Source: Cyanobacteria bacterium OH_CDB_20
GTDB taxonomy: Bacteria > Cyanobacteriota > Vampirovibrionia > Gastranaerophilales > Gastranaerophilaceae
Direction: 5' to 3'
Assembly (NCBI GenBank): GCA_023415935.1
Contig: JAEZIX010000084.1
Span: 1 to 14,082, forward strand
DNA length: 14,082 nucleotides
Shown: positions 6,930-13,003 of the stretch, one piece after another
Layout of the letters: the number at the start of each line of letters is the position of its first letter
How positions within the stretch are numbered: the stretch's first letter is position 1
Position numbers and translations under genes: made by a program
The notes under the pieces: model-generated
Told to the model about the DNA's origin: nothing
The model's input: only the letters and a program-made list of their open reading frames with translations
The model's database searches: none

Positions 6930-7868
6930 CTACTCCACAAAACCAGCAACAGGAATTAGTCGACCATCCTCAACCTTTACATAAGATGAGTTAGACTTAA
7001 AATCAATTTGCTTTTTAGTTGATGTATAACCCCAGTCAACAAATTTTCCTTCAAAATAAGACTTAGGCCTTCCAAACTGATACTCAAATTCTCTGTCGAT
7101 TTTTACACATTCATTTTCTTGGTCATCAAAAAAGCCCTCTTTATAGTTATATAATCTACCATTATCATCACTAGAATATGCCTTTGCGATTTTCATGCCT
7201 GATTTTTTGTAATTTTGAACTCCGATTAGGTAATCAAATTTTACAGATCCTGAAGGATTATAACTTGGCTGTGAATAACGAATTTTTCTATCTGAAGTTA
7301 CTAACGAAGCACGAGGGTCAAAAACAACTCCATCTAAACGCTCAGTTGGCCTTTGATTCTTAACATAAATGGTGTTTGTCTTACCTTGAGTATATTCTTC
7401 AACTCTTTGAAGTTTTCCTTTATCAAAAAAACTTACTCTTTTATCTAAGCCCGGAATATCTTTCTCAACGATTCTTCTAGGCAATTTGTTTCCTTTATAA
7501 GGGACTGTATCAAAATGTTTGACAACATTTCCATGAGAATTTCTAACATCACGGAACTTATTTTTACTTGCTCTTTGAGCCAAATTTATAATATCAGCAA
7601 CTGTTTCACAGTCTTTTTGATATAGTTCAGCTGCATCGGCTTTATATTGTTCATATTCTTCAATATGCTTGACTGCCTCTTCAAGCATCTTAAAACGTGT
7701 AAGGTTATCACTAGTTAATGCCGCTGCTTTTATAGCTTCAGCTCCATCTCTGGATATAATCTGAGTAGATTGTTCATCACAAGAGTCAACACCAGACTTA
7801 AACGAAACATTATTTGTTTTTTGGGCAAAAGTATTACCAGAATAGCTGTATATCGCTTGAATTTTCAT
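6930..7868 (-). CDS. Uncharacterised 312-residue protein with 'MKIQ...VSFKS' leader
   Basis: The start is fixed by GAGGG 4 nt before ATG on the minus strand. I recognise no domain. The opening MKIQAIYSYSGNTF...NVSFKS (1-25) resembles leader sequences ('...FKG/FKS') that I associate with many Gastranaerophilales proteins; that association is from memory. Residues 38-110 are helical and charged. From about 120 the sequence looks beta-rich with many Tyr, Lys, Asp and Gly residues. Recurrent units such as Y...G-K...(V/I)-Y occur around GKLQRVEEYTQGKTNTIY (151-168) and DDNGRLYNYKEGFFDDQ (234-250). This recalls the repeat-like strands of bacterial YD or MORN-type surfaces, but the match is weak. 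There is no classical signal peptide and no membrane helix. It is divergent from ssrA. Its role is unknown. Confidence 0.75.
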   Translation of the reverse strand: MKIQAIYSYSGNTFAQKTNNVSFKSGVDSCDEQSTQIISRDGAEAIKAAALTSDNLTRFKMLEEAVKHIEEYEQYKADAAELYQKDCETVADIINLAQRASKNKFRDVRNSHGNVVKHFDTVPYKGNKLPRRIVEKDIPGLDKRVSFFDKGKLQRVEEYTQGKTNTIYVKNQRPTERLDGVVFDPRASLVTSDRKIRYSQPSYNPSGSVKFDYLIGVQNYKKSGMKIAKAYSSDDNGRLYNYKEGFFDDQENECVKIDREFEYQFGRPKSYFEGKFVDWGYTSTKKQIDFKSNSSYVKVEDGRLIPVAGFVE

Positions 7869-7947
7869 TATTCCCTCTATCTAAATTTGTGCACGTAAAT
7901 AAAACAAGTAAACAAAATGTTTTTTGCTACTATATTTCTTGTGGATA

Positions 7948-7976
7948 TTTAAAAAGAGATAATTTGTTGCTATAAT
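7948..7976 (+). promoter_or_regulatory. ssrA promoter
   Basis: TTTAAA (7948-7953) as a weak -35, a 17-nt spacer and TATAAT (7971-7976) preceded by TGC, giving an extended -10. The start would be near 7983, about 26 nt before the mature tmRNA 5' end. That fits a short leader removed by RNase P. Confidence 0.6.
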
Positions 7977-8008
7977 ATTAATATATATGCACATTGTAAA
8001 TTGAATAT

Positions 8009-8416
8009 GGGGACGTTTTGGATTTGACAGGATGATTGTTTTATCTAGGTTGCGAGTCGGAGAGCTGTTCTCCGTTATCAACGGGCAAACTAAAATAAAC
8101 GCTAACAATAATGTTATCGATGCTAGAACTGCTTTCGGTGCAAGAGCACTAAAAGCGGCTTAATCTCTAAGATTAAGTGAGCACCTTTGTTAGACCAGCT
8201 TGCCGTCTAATAGAGCGAATTATGCAAGATGCAGTGCGGTGATGAGAATTAACCGCATCAAGACTTTTCTCAAACTGGGCATCAGTTAAAACTGCTTTGC
8301 TATAGCTTAGGTTAAGACTTTTTCCCTTGCTACAAGCGAGATAAAAAAAGCCTACACTCGTAGATATCTATGTAATCCCATTTTGGACGTGGGTTCGACT
8401 CCCACCGTCTCCACCA
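8009..8416 (+). ncRNA. ssrA: Transfer-messenger RNA (tmRNA)
   Basis: The 5' end GGGGACG pairs with CGTCTCC near the 3' end to form the acceptor stem. The third pair is G-U, the alanine identity element of tmRNA. The T arm is GTGGG-TTCGACT-CCCAC, and discriminator A plus encoded CCA end at 8416. The D-loop side reads TTTTGGATTTGACAGGATG, the usual tmRNA 5' signature. The tag frame begins at 8101. The total of 408 nt is at the long end for one-piece bacterial tmRNAs. The RNA is charged with alanine, binds SmpB, and rescues stalled ribosomes by adding a degradation tag. The 3' half of ssrA is a well-known integration target for phages and islands, which matters for the block that follows. Confidence 0.97.
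8101..8163 (+). other. tmRNA tag-peptide reading frame
   Basis: From resume codon GCT (8101) to TAA (8161-8163) the frame encodes ANNNVIDARTAFGARALKAA, 20 codons. The start ANN-V...AR resembles cyanobacterial tags (ANNIV..AR). The end is ...ALKAA instead of the usual ...LAA or ...VAA, and the tag is longer than most. The resume codon follows an A-rich TAAAATAAAC stretch, as expected. Confidence 0.85.
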
Positions 8417-8515
8417 ATATTTAAATTGAGCTTTAGGCTTAATTTTTATTATTTTTTGACTATGCAGGTAGGCAGAATCCAAATGAAACAAAGTTTCTTC
8501 AGTTTTCAAGGTGGG
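8410..8515. repeat. Left copy of a degenerate post-tmRNA repeat
   Basis: Three landmarks occur in the same order and almost the same spacing as at 12768-12875. They are TCCACCA (8410), a TTGAGC...GGCT hairpin, and ACAAAGTTTCTTCA (8488-8501) followed by GTGGG (8511). The offsets are 4358, 4360 and 4360. Between the landmarks the copies are poorly conserved. It begins inside the tmRNA acceptor end, so it may be an att-like or insertion-associated duplication. Confidence 0.4.
8423..8456 (+). terminator. ssrA terminator
   Basis: AAATTGAGC (8423-8431) pairs with GCTTAATTT (8437-8445), including one G-U, with loop TTTAG. T-rich sequence follows to 8456. It begins 6 nt after the encoded CCA. Confidence 0.65.
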
Positions 8516-8818
8516 TTTTAACCAACACTAATAAATGTAACAACATCAGGAACCACACCTAATCAACAACATACATTCACTTTAAGTGAAGATAGTGAGC
8601 CTAAATATTTCAAACTGGAAGGAAAAATAGACTATTCTACAGACGCTATAGGTGATTTTCATCTTGTCTTATACAAGTGTAAAGCTTTGACCGTGGAAGT
8701 AGCTTATAGAGCTCAGAACTACGCTATTGTGTCAGCAGCAGGAATCGCTATACCTACTGTAAATAACAGAAAAATCAGAGACTACGTTATGAATGAAACG
8801 GCGACTTCAATTAGTTAG
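8483..8818 (+). pseudogene. Broken frame resembling the C-terminal part of a phage tail protein
   Basis: ATG at 8483 opens a frame (MKQSFFSFQGGF) stopped by an in-frame TAA at 8519-8521. The same frame then continues open for 98 more codons to TAG at 8816-8818. The second part runs PTLINVTTSGTT...DFHLVLYKCKALTVEVAYRAQ...GIAIPTVNNRKIRDYVMNE and looks like real protein with no start of its own. Its pattern (strand-rich, '...VLYKCKA...GIAIP...') resembles the C-terminal part of phage tail-tube or similar virion proteins. That is a judgement from memory, without a search. It is most simply a 5'-deleted remnant fused to unrelated upstream DNA, or a gene killed by a nonsense change. Confidence 0.45.
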
Positions 8819-8825
8819 GGAAACT

Positions 8826-9404
8826 ATGAAAAATCATAATGAAATTCAAAAAAGAAATGAGAAGTATTTAATATGGCTTAAAAAGCCAGTGTCTTTATCT
8901 ATTTTGATCTATTTTTTATATCACATAGGTTTTTGGATTTTACTCCTTATGGAATATGTTTCCTTTAGTATATATGAGGCATTTAGTAAGGTCTCTTTAA
9001 ATCTAAATTTAAATATTGCTCATGATATAACTGACTTCTTAGCATTATCATCAGCTATTTTATTTGTTTCAATTATGGGAATAAAAAGATACAATATAGA
9101 ATTTAAAAGAATTGTCATGTTAAAAATAGCTTTTTATTTTTCATTAATGAAGTTAGTTGAAATCACCGCGGGTGAAAATTTTTCAATACCAAATCCAAAA
9201 ATGAATACTATAGACTTCGTAATATCTGATTTTTTACTTATTCTAATAAATTTTATAATTGTATTTATTCTTTTATGGGTAAGTAATAGAGTTTCACCTA
9301 ATATTAAGGAAACTCACTTTAATAAAGTAATTTATAATATATGCATTATAAGCTTTATATTTTTATTAATTATTTTAAAAATATTTGCCAAATATTACCT
9401 TTAG
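8826..9404 (+). CDS. M0: 192-residue multi-pass membrane protein
   Basis: I chose ATG 8826 because AGGGA lies 5 nt upstream. An in-frame ATG at 8793 would lie inside the preceding broken frame and lacks a ribosome site. The product has about four or five membrane segments: 22-48, 66-85, possibly 95-113, 130-152 and 168-188. It has a charged N-terminal tail (KNHNEIQKRNEKY) and short Lys/Asn-rich loops, with no enzyme motif. It is not visibly homologous to the two DUF4013-like proteins downstream. It is followed after 20 nt by S1, so the two are probably co-transcribed. The base composition is extremely AT-rich; 9301-9360 has 10 G+C in 60. It could be an immunity or exclusion-type membrane protein, but nothing in the sequence proves it. 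Confidence 0.7.
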   Translation: MKNHNEIQKRNEKYLIWLKKPVSLSILIYFLYHIGFWILLLMEYVSFSIYEAFSKVSLNLNLNIAHDITDFLALSSAILFVSIMGIKRYNIEFKRIVMLKIAFYFSLMKLVEITAGENFSIPNPKMNTIDFVISDFLLILINFIIVFILLWVSNRVSPNIKETHFNKVIYNICIISFIFLLIILKIFAKYYL

Positions 9405-9424
9405 GTATTCAAGGAAATTAAATT

Positions 9425-10264
9425 ATGTTATATGAAGAACAAAATATAGACGAAAACGATATATCACTTTCTGATTGGTGGGGTGGTTTTACAGAAAACT
9501 ACAATTCTTTTGTCGATAATCTTAATTTTTTAGGAAATAGAAATCGCTCAAATTTCACATTAAGAGACACTAGTAGATCTCTTGGTAAGTTTGGGAATAA
9601 ATCCAACTCTGTTTTAAGTGGTGGGCTAACTTGGTTAGAAACAGGAGACTGGAAAGCAGGGGTCGTCGGGGGATCTACAGGATATTATACAAATGAAGCA
9701 TTACAAACAGCTATTACCGCAAAAATTATGGGGGGTCATTTAAAAGCTGGGCTAGCAAGAACTAGTGTAGGATGGCTTTATGGCGGAGCTATGTATAATA
9801 TGTTCTATGATATTCCGGCTCATGCGGATGATTCAACCTGGAAACCTAATGGCTTTTTGTCAGATACACCATTGTTTCAACTTGAAAATTATTTAGTAAA
9901 AAAAGATAAACTGGCATATAAGGTTTACAATGATGTCCAACAACAAATGCTCAAAGATCAATTTGATTACAATAATGAATTACTCAAAAAACAATGGGAG
10001 GATTTCAAAAGAAAATCTGATCTATCTCCAAGTAACACTGTCTTAAAGGGTAGAGTATCAAAAAACGTTGTCAATAATGAGCAAAAAATCATTCCAAGCG
10101 GTAATACGACAGCTCAAGCTGCAAATATTACTGAACTTAATAAGTTCAAAAAAGACTTAAATAAACTGCGTAAACGCCCATTTGAGCATAATATCACCCC
10201 AACAATCCCGGCATTTGATGCAAAGTTAAGGAGTAATCCAAATAACAACAGAAACAAAGTGTGA
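9425..10264 (+). CDS. S1: 279-residue Gly-rich protein with a cassette-type C-terminal tail
   Basis: AAGGA lies upstream of ATG 9425. I do not recognise the family. Residues 1-60 are polar (SLSDWWGGFTENYN). Residues 64-130 are rich in Gly and Ala with small-residue spacing: SGGLTWLETGDWKAGVVGGS, MGGHLKAGLARTSVGWLYGG. Such glycine-zipper stretches occur in proteins that insert into membranes. Residues 150-200 are amphipathic and helical (VYNDVQQQMLKDQFDYNNELLKKQ). The last 24 residues (256-279) match the end of S2 with one change, although the rest of the two proteins is unrelated. There is no signal peptide. The tail lies in a 197-bp direct repeat. Together with the following membrane protein this looks like an effector-plus-partner cassette, as in toxin/immunity loci. 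That is inference. Confidence 0.7.
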   Translation: MLYEEQNIDENDISLSDWWGGFTENYNSFVDNLNFLGNRNRSNFTLRDTSRSLGKFGNKSNSVLSGGLTWLETGDWKAGVVGGSTGYYTNEALQTAITAKIMGGHLKAGLARTSVGWLYGGAMYNMFYDIPAHADDSTWKPNGFLSDTPLFQLENYLVKKDKLAYKVYNDVQQQMLKDQFDYNNELLKKQWEDFKRKSDLSPSNTVLKGRVSKNVVNNEQKIIPSGNTTAQAANITELNKFKKDLNKLRKRPFEHNITPTIPAFDAKLRSNPNNNRNKV

Positions 10265-10386
10265 CAAAACACTCGCAAGGTGTCAGGCACTCAATAATGT
10301 AACAAGATTTGGCGGATATCCGTCTGTAGTTATTCCAGTTAGTTTAAGTTAGAGGTATAAATTGTGCAATTAGATATTAAAAAAGC
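10190..10386. repeat. 197-bp direct repeat, copy 1
   Basis: Identical in length to 11689-11885 and at a constant offset of 1499, with three substitutions and no indels. It covers the last 24 codons and stop of S1, the 99-nt spacer and the first eight codons of M1. It includes the palindrome CGGATATCCG and the GAGG ribosome site. Two of the three differences are silent in the S frame (CCG/CCA, GTG/GTA) and one changes Ile to Thr. Confidence 0.95.
10230..10352 (+). pseudogene. Remnant resembling a phage BR0599-type tail protein C-terminus, copy 1
   Basis: In the frame shifted by one relative to S1, 40 sense codons lie between TAA (10227) and TAG (10350-10352) with no start. The core, CDKTLARCQALNN then RFGGYPSVVIP, closely resembles the conserved end of the phage tail proteins of the BR0599/DUF2163 group (CDK.F.TC...F.N..NFRGFP). 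The match is from memory. It spans the S1 stop and the spacer and probably is a fossil carried inside the repeat, not a translated gene. Confidence 0.5.
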
Positions 10387-11089
10387 ATTTCTATCACCAT
10401 TTAGTGATCATGAATGGAAAAGTAAACTCTCAATCCTTACCATTTTAGGAGTTTTTCTTGTGTTTCAGTGCTTTAAAAATCCAAATTTAAAACAGTTTAA
10501 TGTAATAGCAGAGATACTGTTTTTACCTTTTTCATTTCTTAATATTGGTTACTGTGTGAAATTTGCTCATAATGAGATTCATAAAATTAAACCACTTTTA
10601 CCAGTTTGGGAATTTGATTTTTTATTAGAATACTTTAAGTATGGTTTATTGTTCTTAGTTATATCATGGATTTATATAATTTGTTTTATAATAATTTGTT
10701 TGCCAATGGCACTTTTATTAAACCACTTTAACATTATATATTTATGCATTTTTATTTTATTTTCTATGTATTTATTCGTAATAATTCATTCATTAGCCAT
10801 TAATTTATATGCTGACAATTTTAAATTTAAGGAAGCATTCAATATACGTTATCTTTTTAACTTAATAAAAAATGTAAAAAAAGAACTTTTTCTTTCTATT
10901 TTAATTGTTATACCTATTGGAATTCCATATTTCATATTAGTTATAGTATATAAGATTCCATTTAATATTTTTAACGTTGTGATTTTATCATTTTTTGGTT
11001 CAATAATAGATCTAATAGTAAGAAATGTTTTTGCTCAAATTTATAAGATTGCTAAATCAAAATTATCAATAAATGGAGCAGCATCATGA
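10364..11089 (+). CDS. M1: DUF4013-like membrane protein
   Basis: The start is GTG 10364, with GAGG (in TTAGAGGTATAAATT) 8 nt upstream; the same start is conserved in M2. The 241-residue product has about six hydrophobic segments, around 22-36, 45-64, 93-119, 123-148, 174-198 and 203-226. It opens with LDIKKAFLSPFSDHEW. It then has a conserved cytosolic-looking block, VKFAHNEIHKIKPLLP-W-FDF (65-86). This PF..W...FxxN.I.....LP.W pattern is what I know from DUF4013 membrane proteins, whose function is unknown. M2 shares PFS..W, GY...F.HNEI..IKP.LP.W..DF, NFKFK and L..N..AQ.YKIAK. Its stop overlaps the S2 start (ATGA), so the two are translationally coupled. It may be the partner or protector of S1 or S2. 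Confidence 0.8.
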   Translation: MQLDIKKAFLSPFSDHEWKSKLSILTILGVFLVFQCFKNPNLKQFNVIAEILFLPFSFLNIGYCVKFAHNEIHKIKPLLPVWEFDFLLEYFKYGLLFLVISWIYIICFIIICLPMALLLNHFNIIYLCIFILFSMYLFVIIHSLAINLYADNFKFKEAFNIRYLFNLIKNVKKELFLSILIVIPIGIPYFILVIVYKIPFNIFNVVILSFFGSIIDLIVRNVFAQIYKIAKSKLSINGAAS

Positions 11090-11763
11090 GTCAAAATTTT
11101 ATTGATAAACCAACTTATATACAGAACCCGGATTCTAACGCCGTACCTGTTACAGAATTGAAAAATTTCAAAATGCGCCCAAATGGTTCATATTCATATG
11201 AACTTGATGGTAAAGTATATTATTATAATAATTATGGACCATGGGCTGATACCACTCCCAAAGATGCTGGCAATCCATATTTTAAAATGTTTGAGGCATT
11301 ATCTTTACCAGCGACTTTTGTTAAAAGTATAACATTAGATGCTGTTTTTGTAATCGGTAAGGTATTGATTGCTTCTAAAGAAGATGGAAAAATTGGGGTT
11401 ACAAAAGTTGTTTTAGCAGAAGCTGCTACAAAATCATTTACTAAAGGCATTGAGAATCCTTTTTCTAAAATAGCTATTGGAAAAATAATAGAAAATATTA
11501 TTAATAACACTGCTGATGCGGCTACAGAATTGGCTTCTATTTTGTCTAAAAATGAAAAGAGGCTTCACGATAAGCAAGTACAAGAAATAGAAAGCAAAAA
11601 AAAGCAAGAAGAAGAAAATTTTCGAAATAAACATATGTTTATTCAAAACCAGAACCCTATGTATATTAGGAATCAACCACCCAACAGGAATATCACCCCA
11701 ACAACCCCAGCATTTGATGCAAAGTTAAGGAGTAATCCAAATAACAACAGAAACAAAGTATGA
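11086..11763 (+). CDS. S2: 225-residue protein with the shared cassette tail
   Basis: ATG 11086 overlaps the M1 stop by four bases, and GGAG lies 7 nt upstream. The family is not recognised. Residues 25-58 look like a small beta unit with aromatic residues (MRPNGSYSYELDGKVYYYNNYGPW split over 30-53). Residues 70-152 are hydrophobic and helical (LPATFVKSITLDAVFVIGKVLIAS; IAIGKIIENIINN) and might insert into a membrane. Residues 155-182 are a charged coiled-coil-like helix. Residues 202-225 are the tail shared with S1 (NITPTTPAFDAK...NNNRNKV). Apart from the tail I see no similarity to S1. Same tail, different body, similar downstream partner: this is the pattern of exchangeable effector cassettes. 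Confidence 0.7.
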   Translation: MSQNFIDKPTYIQNPDSNAVPVTELKNFKMRPNGSYSYELDGKVYYYNNYGPWADTTPKDAGNPYFKMFEALSLPATFVKSITLDAVFVIGKVLIASKEDGKIGVTKVVLAEAATKSFTKGIENPFSKIAIGKIIENIINNTADAATELASILSKNEKRLHDKQVQEIESKKKQEEENFRNKHMFIQNQNPMYIRNQPPNRNITPTTPAFDAKLRSNPNNNRNKV

Positions 11764-11885
11764 CAAAACACTCGCAAGGTGTCAGGCACTCAATAATGTA
11801 ACAAGATTTGGCGGATATCCGTCTGTAGTTATTCCAGTTAGTTTAAGTTAGAGGTATAAATTGTGCAATTAGATATTAAAAAAGC
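11689..11885. repeat. 197-bp direct repeat, copy 2
   Basis: Second copy of the S-tail/spacer/M-start module, joining S2 to M2; see copy 1 for content. The flanks outside it diverge at once in the S genes and soon in the M genes. This points to recent duplication, or gene conversion, of the joint rather than of whole cassettes. Confidence 0.95.
11729..11851 (+). pseudogene. Remnant resembling a phage BR0599-type tail protein C-terminus, copy 2
   Basis: Same fossil frame as in copy 1. Here the G-to-A change near 11759 turns the Cys of CDKT into Tyr (TGT to TAT), while it is silent in the overlapping S2 frame. This suggests the S frame, not the phage frame, is the one under selection. Confidence 0.45.
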
Positions 11886-12564
11886 TCTATATTCACCATT
11901 TAGTAGAAAAGACTGGTTGCCCACTTTGATAGTGTTAAGTTTATTAACTTTTTCGACAATTACAAGTTATTATACTAAATATAATGCTGTATTTATGTTT
12001 TTTTTCATGGTTATTTGTTTTGGATATTCTTGCCAATTTAGTCATAATGAAATTAATAATATTAAACCAGTACTTCCAAGTTGGAAATTAGATTTTGCAA
12101 AGTATCTTAAGTATGGATTTTTTTGTTCTTTAGGGATGGCTTTATATACTCTTATCCTTGGAATAATTGTAATTCCACTGGGGGTATTAGCAAATATTGC
12201 TGAAAGTAAAATATTTGACTACTCCTATATATTTGTAAGTAACCTTGTATTGATTTTTATTGGATTTGTACAATGTCTTTATTCGGAAAATTTTAAATTT
12301 AAAGATATGTTACCTTTATCCAAACCCTTCAAGTTAATATTAAATGTTAAATTAGAGCTTTTAATGTGTTTTATTGTTCACATAATTACTGGTACAATAG
12401 TTTCTTATTGGGGTAACTATAATGGGCAAATATACATAAAAAATACATTTTTCTTGTTTACAAGAGCCTTAGGTTCATTAATATTAGTTAATTTATTAGC
12501 TCAAACATATAAAATAGCTAAAGAGAGAGCAGTTTTTTACTCTGTTTGCCATGAAAACAAATGA
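11863..12564 (+). CDS. M2: DUF4013-like membrane protein
   Basis: GTG start with the same GAGG site as M1, inside the repeat. The 233-residue product has about six membrane segments, around 20-36, 42-56, 84-110, 122-138, 165-182 and 195-213. Shared landmarks with M1 are SPFS..W (11-18), GYSCQFSHNEINNIKPVLPS (54-73), ENFKFKDML (142-150) and LLAQTYKIAK (211-220). Identity in the first nine residues is complete because the DNA repeat reaches there; beyond it the two are clearly diverged homologues. So the M genes are old paralogues with a freshly homogenised 5' end. The last residues (VFYSVCHENK) overlap a 20-codon frame. Confidence 0.8.
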   Translation: MQLDIKKALYSPFSRKDWLPTLIVLSLLTFSTITSYYTKYNAVFMFFFMVICFGYSCQFSHNEINNIKPVLPSWKLDFAKYLKYGFFCSLGMALYTLILGIIVIPLGVLANIAESKIFDYSYIFVSNLVLIFIGFVQCLYSENFKFKDMLPLSKPFKLILNVKLELLMCFIVHIITGTIVSYWGNYNGQIYIKNTFFLFTRALGSLILVNLLAQTYKIAKERAVFYSVCHENK

Positions 12565-12613
12565 AATTAATATGCGAAATGATAAACCAAGCCCTTGGGA
12601 TACTTCAAAATAA
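12551..12613 (+). CDS. 20-codon frame overlapping the M2 end; possible stub of a third S gene
   Basis: ATG 12551 lies 14 nt inside the end of M2 in another frame, and TAA is at 12611-12613. The product is MKTNEINMRNDKPSPWDTSK. Position and overlap mimic the M1-S2 junction, where S2 starts in the M1 stop codon. It may therefore be the beginning of a third effector lost by deletion, or simply chance. No clear ribosome site precedes it. Confidence 0.3.
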   Translation: MKTNEINMRNDKPSPWDTSK

Positions 12614-12650
12614 ATATGCTTAACATATGATGACTTTATACAATCTTTTA

Positions 12651-12757
12651 GCAGCCTCTCTTATTGCTAAATAAACCTGAAAATATTTTTAGAAAATATA
12701 CTCTTTTATAATAAACCATTTAAAATTCTTATAAAAAGAATAAGAGACTTTTGCTGC
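12651..12757. repeat. Imperfect long inverted repeat
   Basis: GCAGC-C-TCTCTTATT (12651-12665) is mirrored by AATAAGAGA-CTTTT-GCTGC (12739-12757): 9 and 5 exact bases with one versus five bases between. It could form a long stem enclosing about 75 nt, or be the ends of a small decayed element. There is no target duplication that I can see. Confidence 0.4.
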
Positions 12758-12767
12758 CAAGACTACA

Positions 12768-12875
12768 TCCACCACCATATTTTATCTTGAGCCTGAAGGC
12801 TCAACAAAAAAATATAATGAAATATTGGAACATTGAAACCAAGAGGAACAAAGTTTCTTCAACTTTTAATGTGGG
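12768..12875. repeat. Right copy of the degenerate post-tmRNA repeat
   Basis: TCCACCA (12768), the hairpin TTGAGCC-TGAA-GGCTCAA (12787-12804), ACAAAGTTTCTTCA (12848-12861) and GTGGG (12871) match the order and spacing behind ssrA. The hairpin is followed by A's instead of T's, so it is not a + strand terminator. Upstream GACTACA faintly recalls the tmRNA T-arm side (GACTCCC). It may be the right boundary of the inserted block. Confidence 0.4.
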
Positions 12876-12955
12876 AGAACTCAACTCTAAGGACTTTTTA
12901 TTAATTTTTATAAAGTCAAATTCAAGTCTTTCAGGCTATTTTTTATGTGCTGTCG

Positions 12956-12961
12956 TATAAT
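12956..12961 (+). promoter_or_regulatory. Candidate -10 box for the gene at 13004
   Basis: A perfect TATAAT about 43 nt before the start codon; the -35 side (around 12933) is poor. The transcript would start near 12968 with a short leader. Confidence 0.35.
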
Positions 12962-13003
12962 GCAAATATGAAATAATACTATAAATAAAGTTCGGGGTAA
13001 TAT

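Larger units (their letters stand above)
12614..13003. other. Gene-free interval with repeats and a promoter
   Basis: No supported gene lies in these 390 bp. They hold an imperfect inverted repeat (12651-12757), the right copy of the post-tmRNA repeat (12768-12875) with a hairpin, and a TATAAT ahead of the gene at 13004. A 69-codon frame at 12751-12960 lacks a ribosome site and runs across the repeat and the promoter. Confidence 0.6.

Noticed and set aside
7881..8108. 75-codon minus-strand frame
   Set aside because: It covers the ssrA promoter and the tmRNA 5' part; the RNA gene explains the sequence.
8793..8825. Earlier ATG for M0
   Set aside because: It lies in the end of the broken phage-like frame without a ribosome site; ATG 8826 has AGGGA at good distance.
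11232..11676. Minus-strand frames inside S2
   Set aside because: They are antisense shadows of S2, with no ribosome sites and no recognisable protein.
10190..11885. Insertion sequence as the cause of the 197-bp repeat
   Set aside because: There are no terminal inverted repeats, transposase or target duplications; the unit spans gene joints precisely.
12751..12960. 69-codon frame
   Set aside because: It has no ribosome site, crosses a hairpin and the repeat copy, and its end overlaps the TATAAT box of the next gene.
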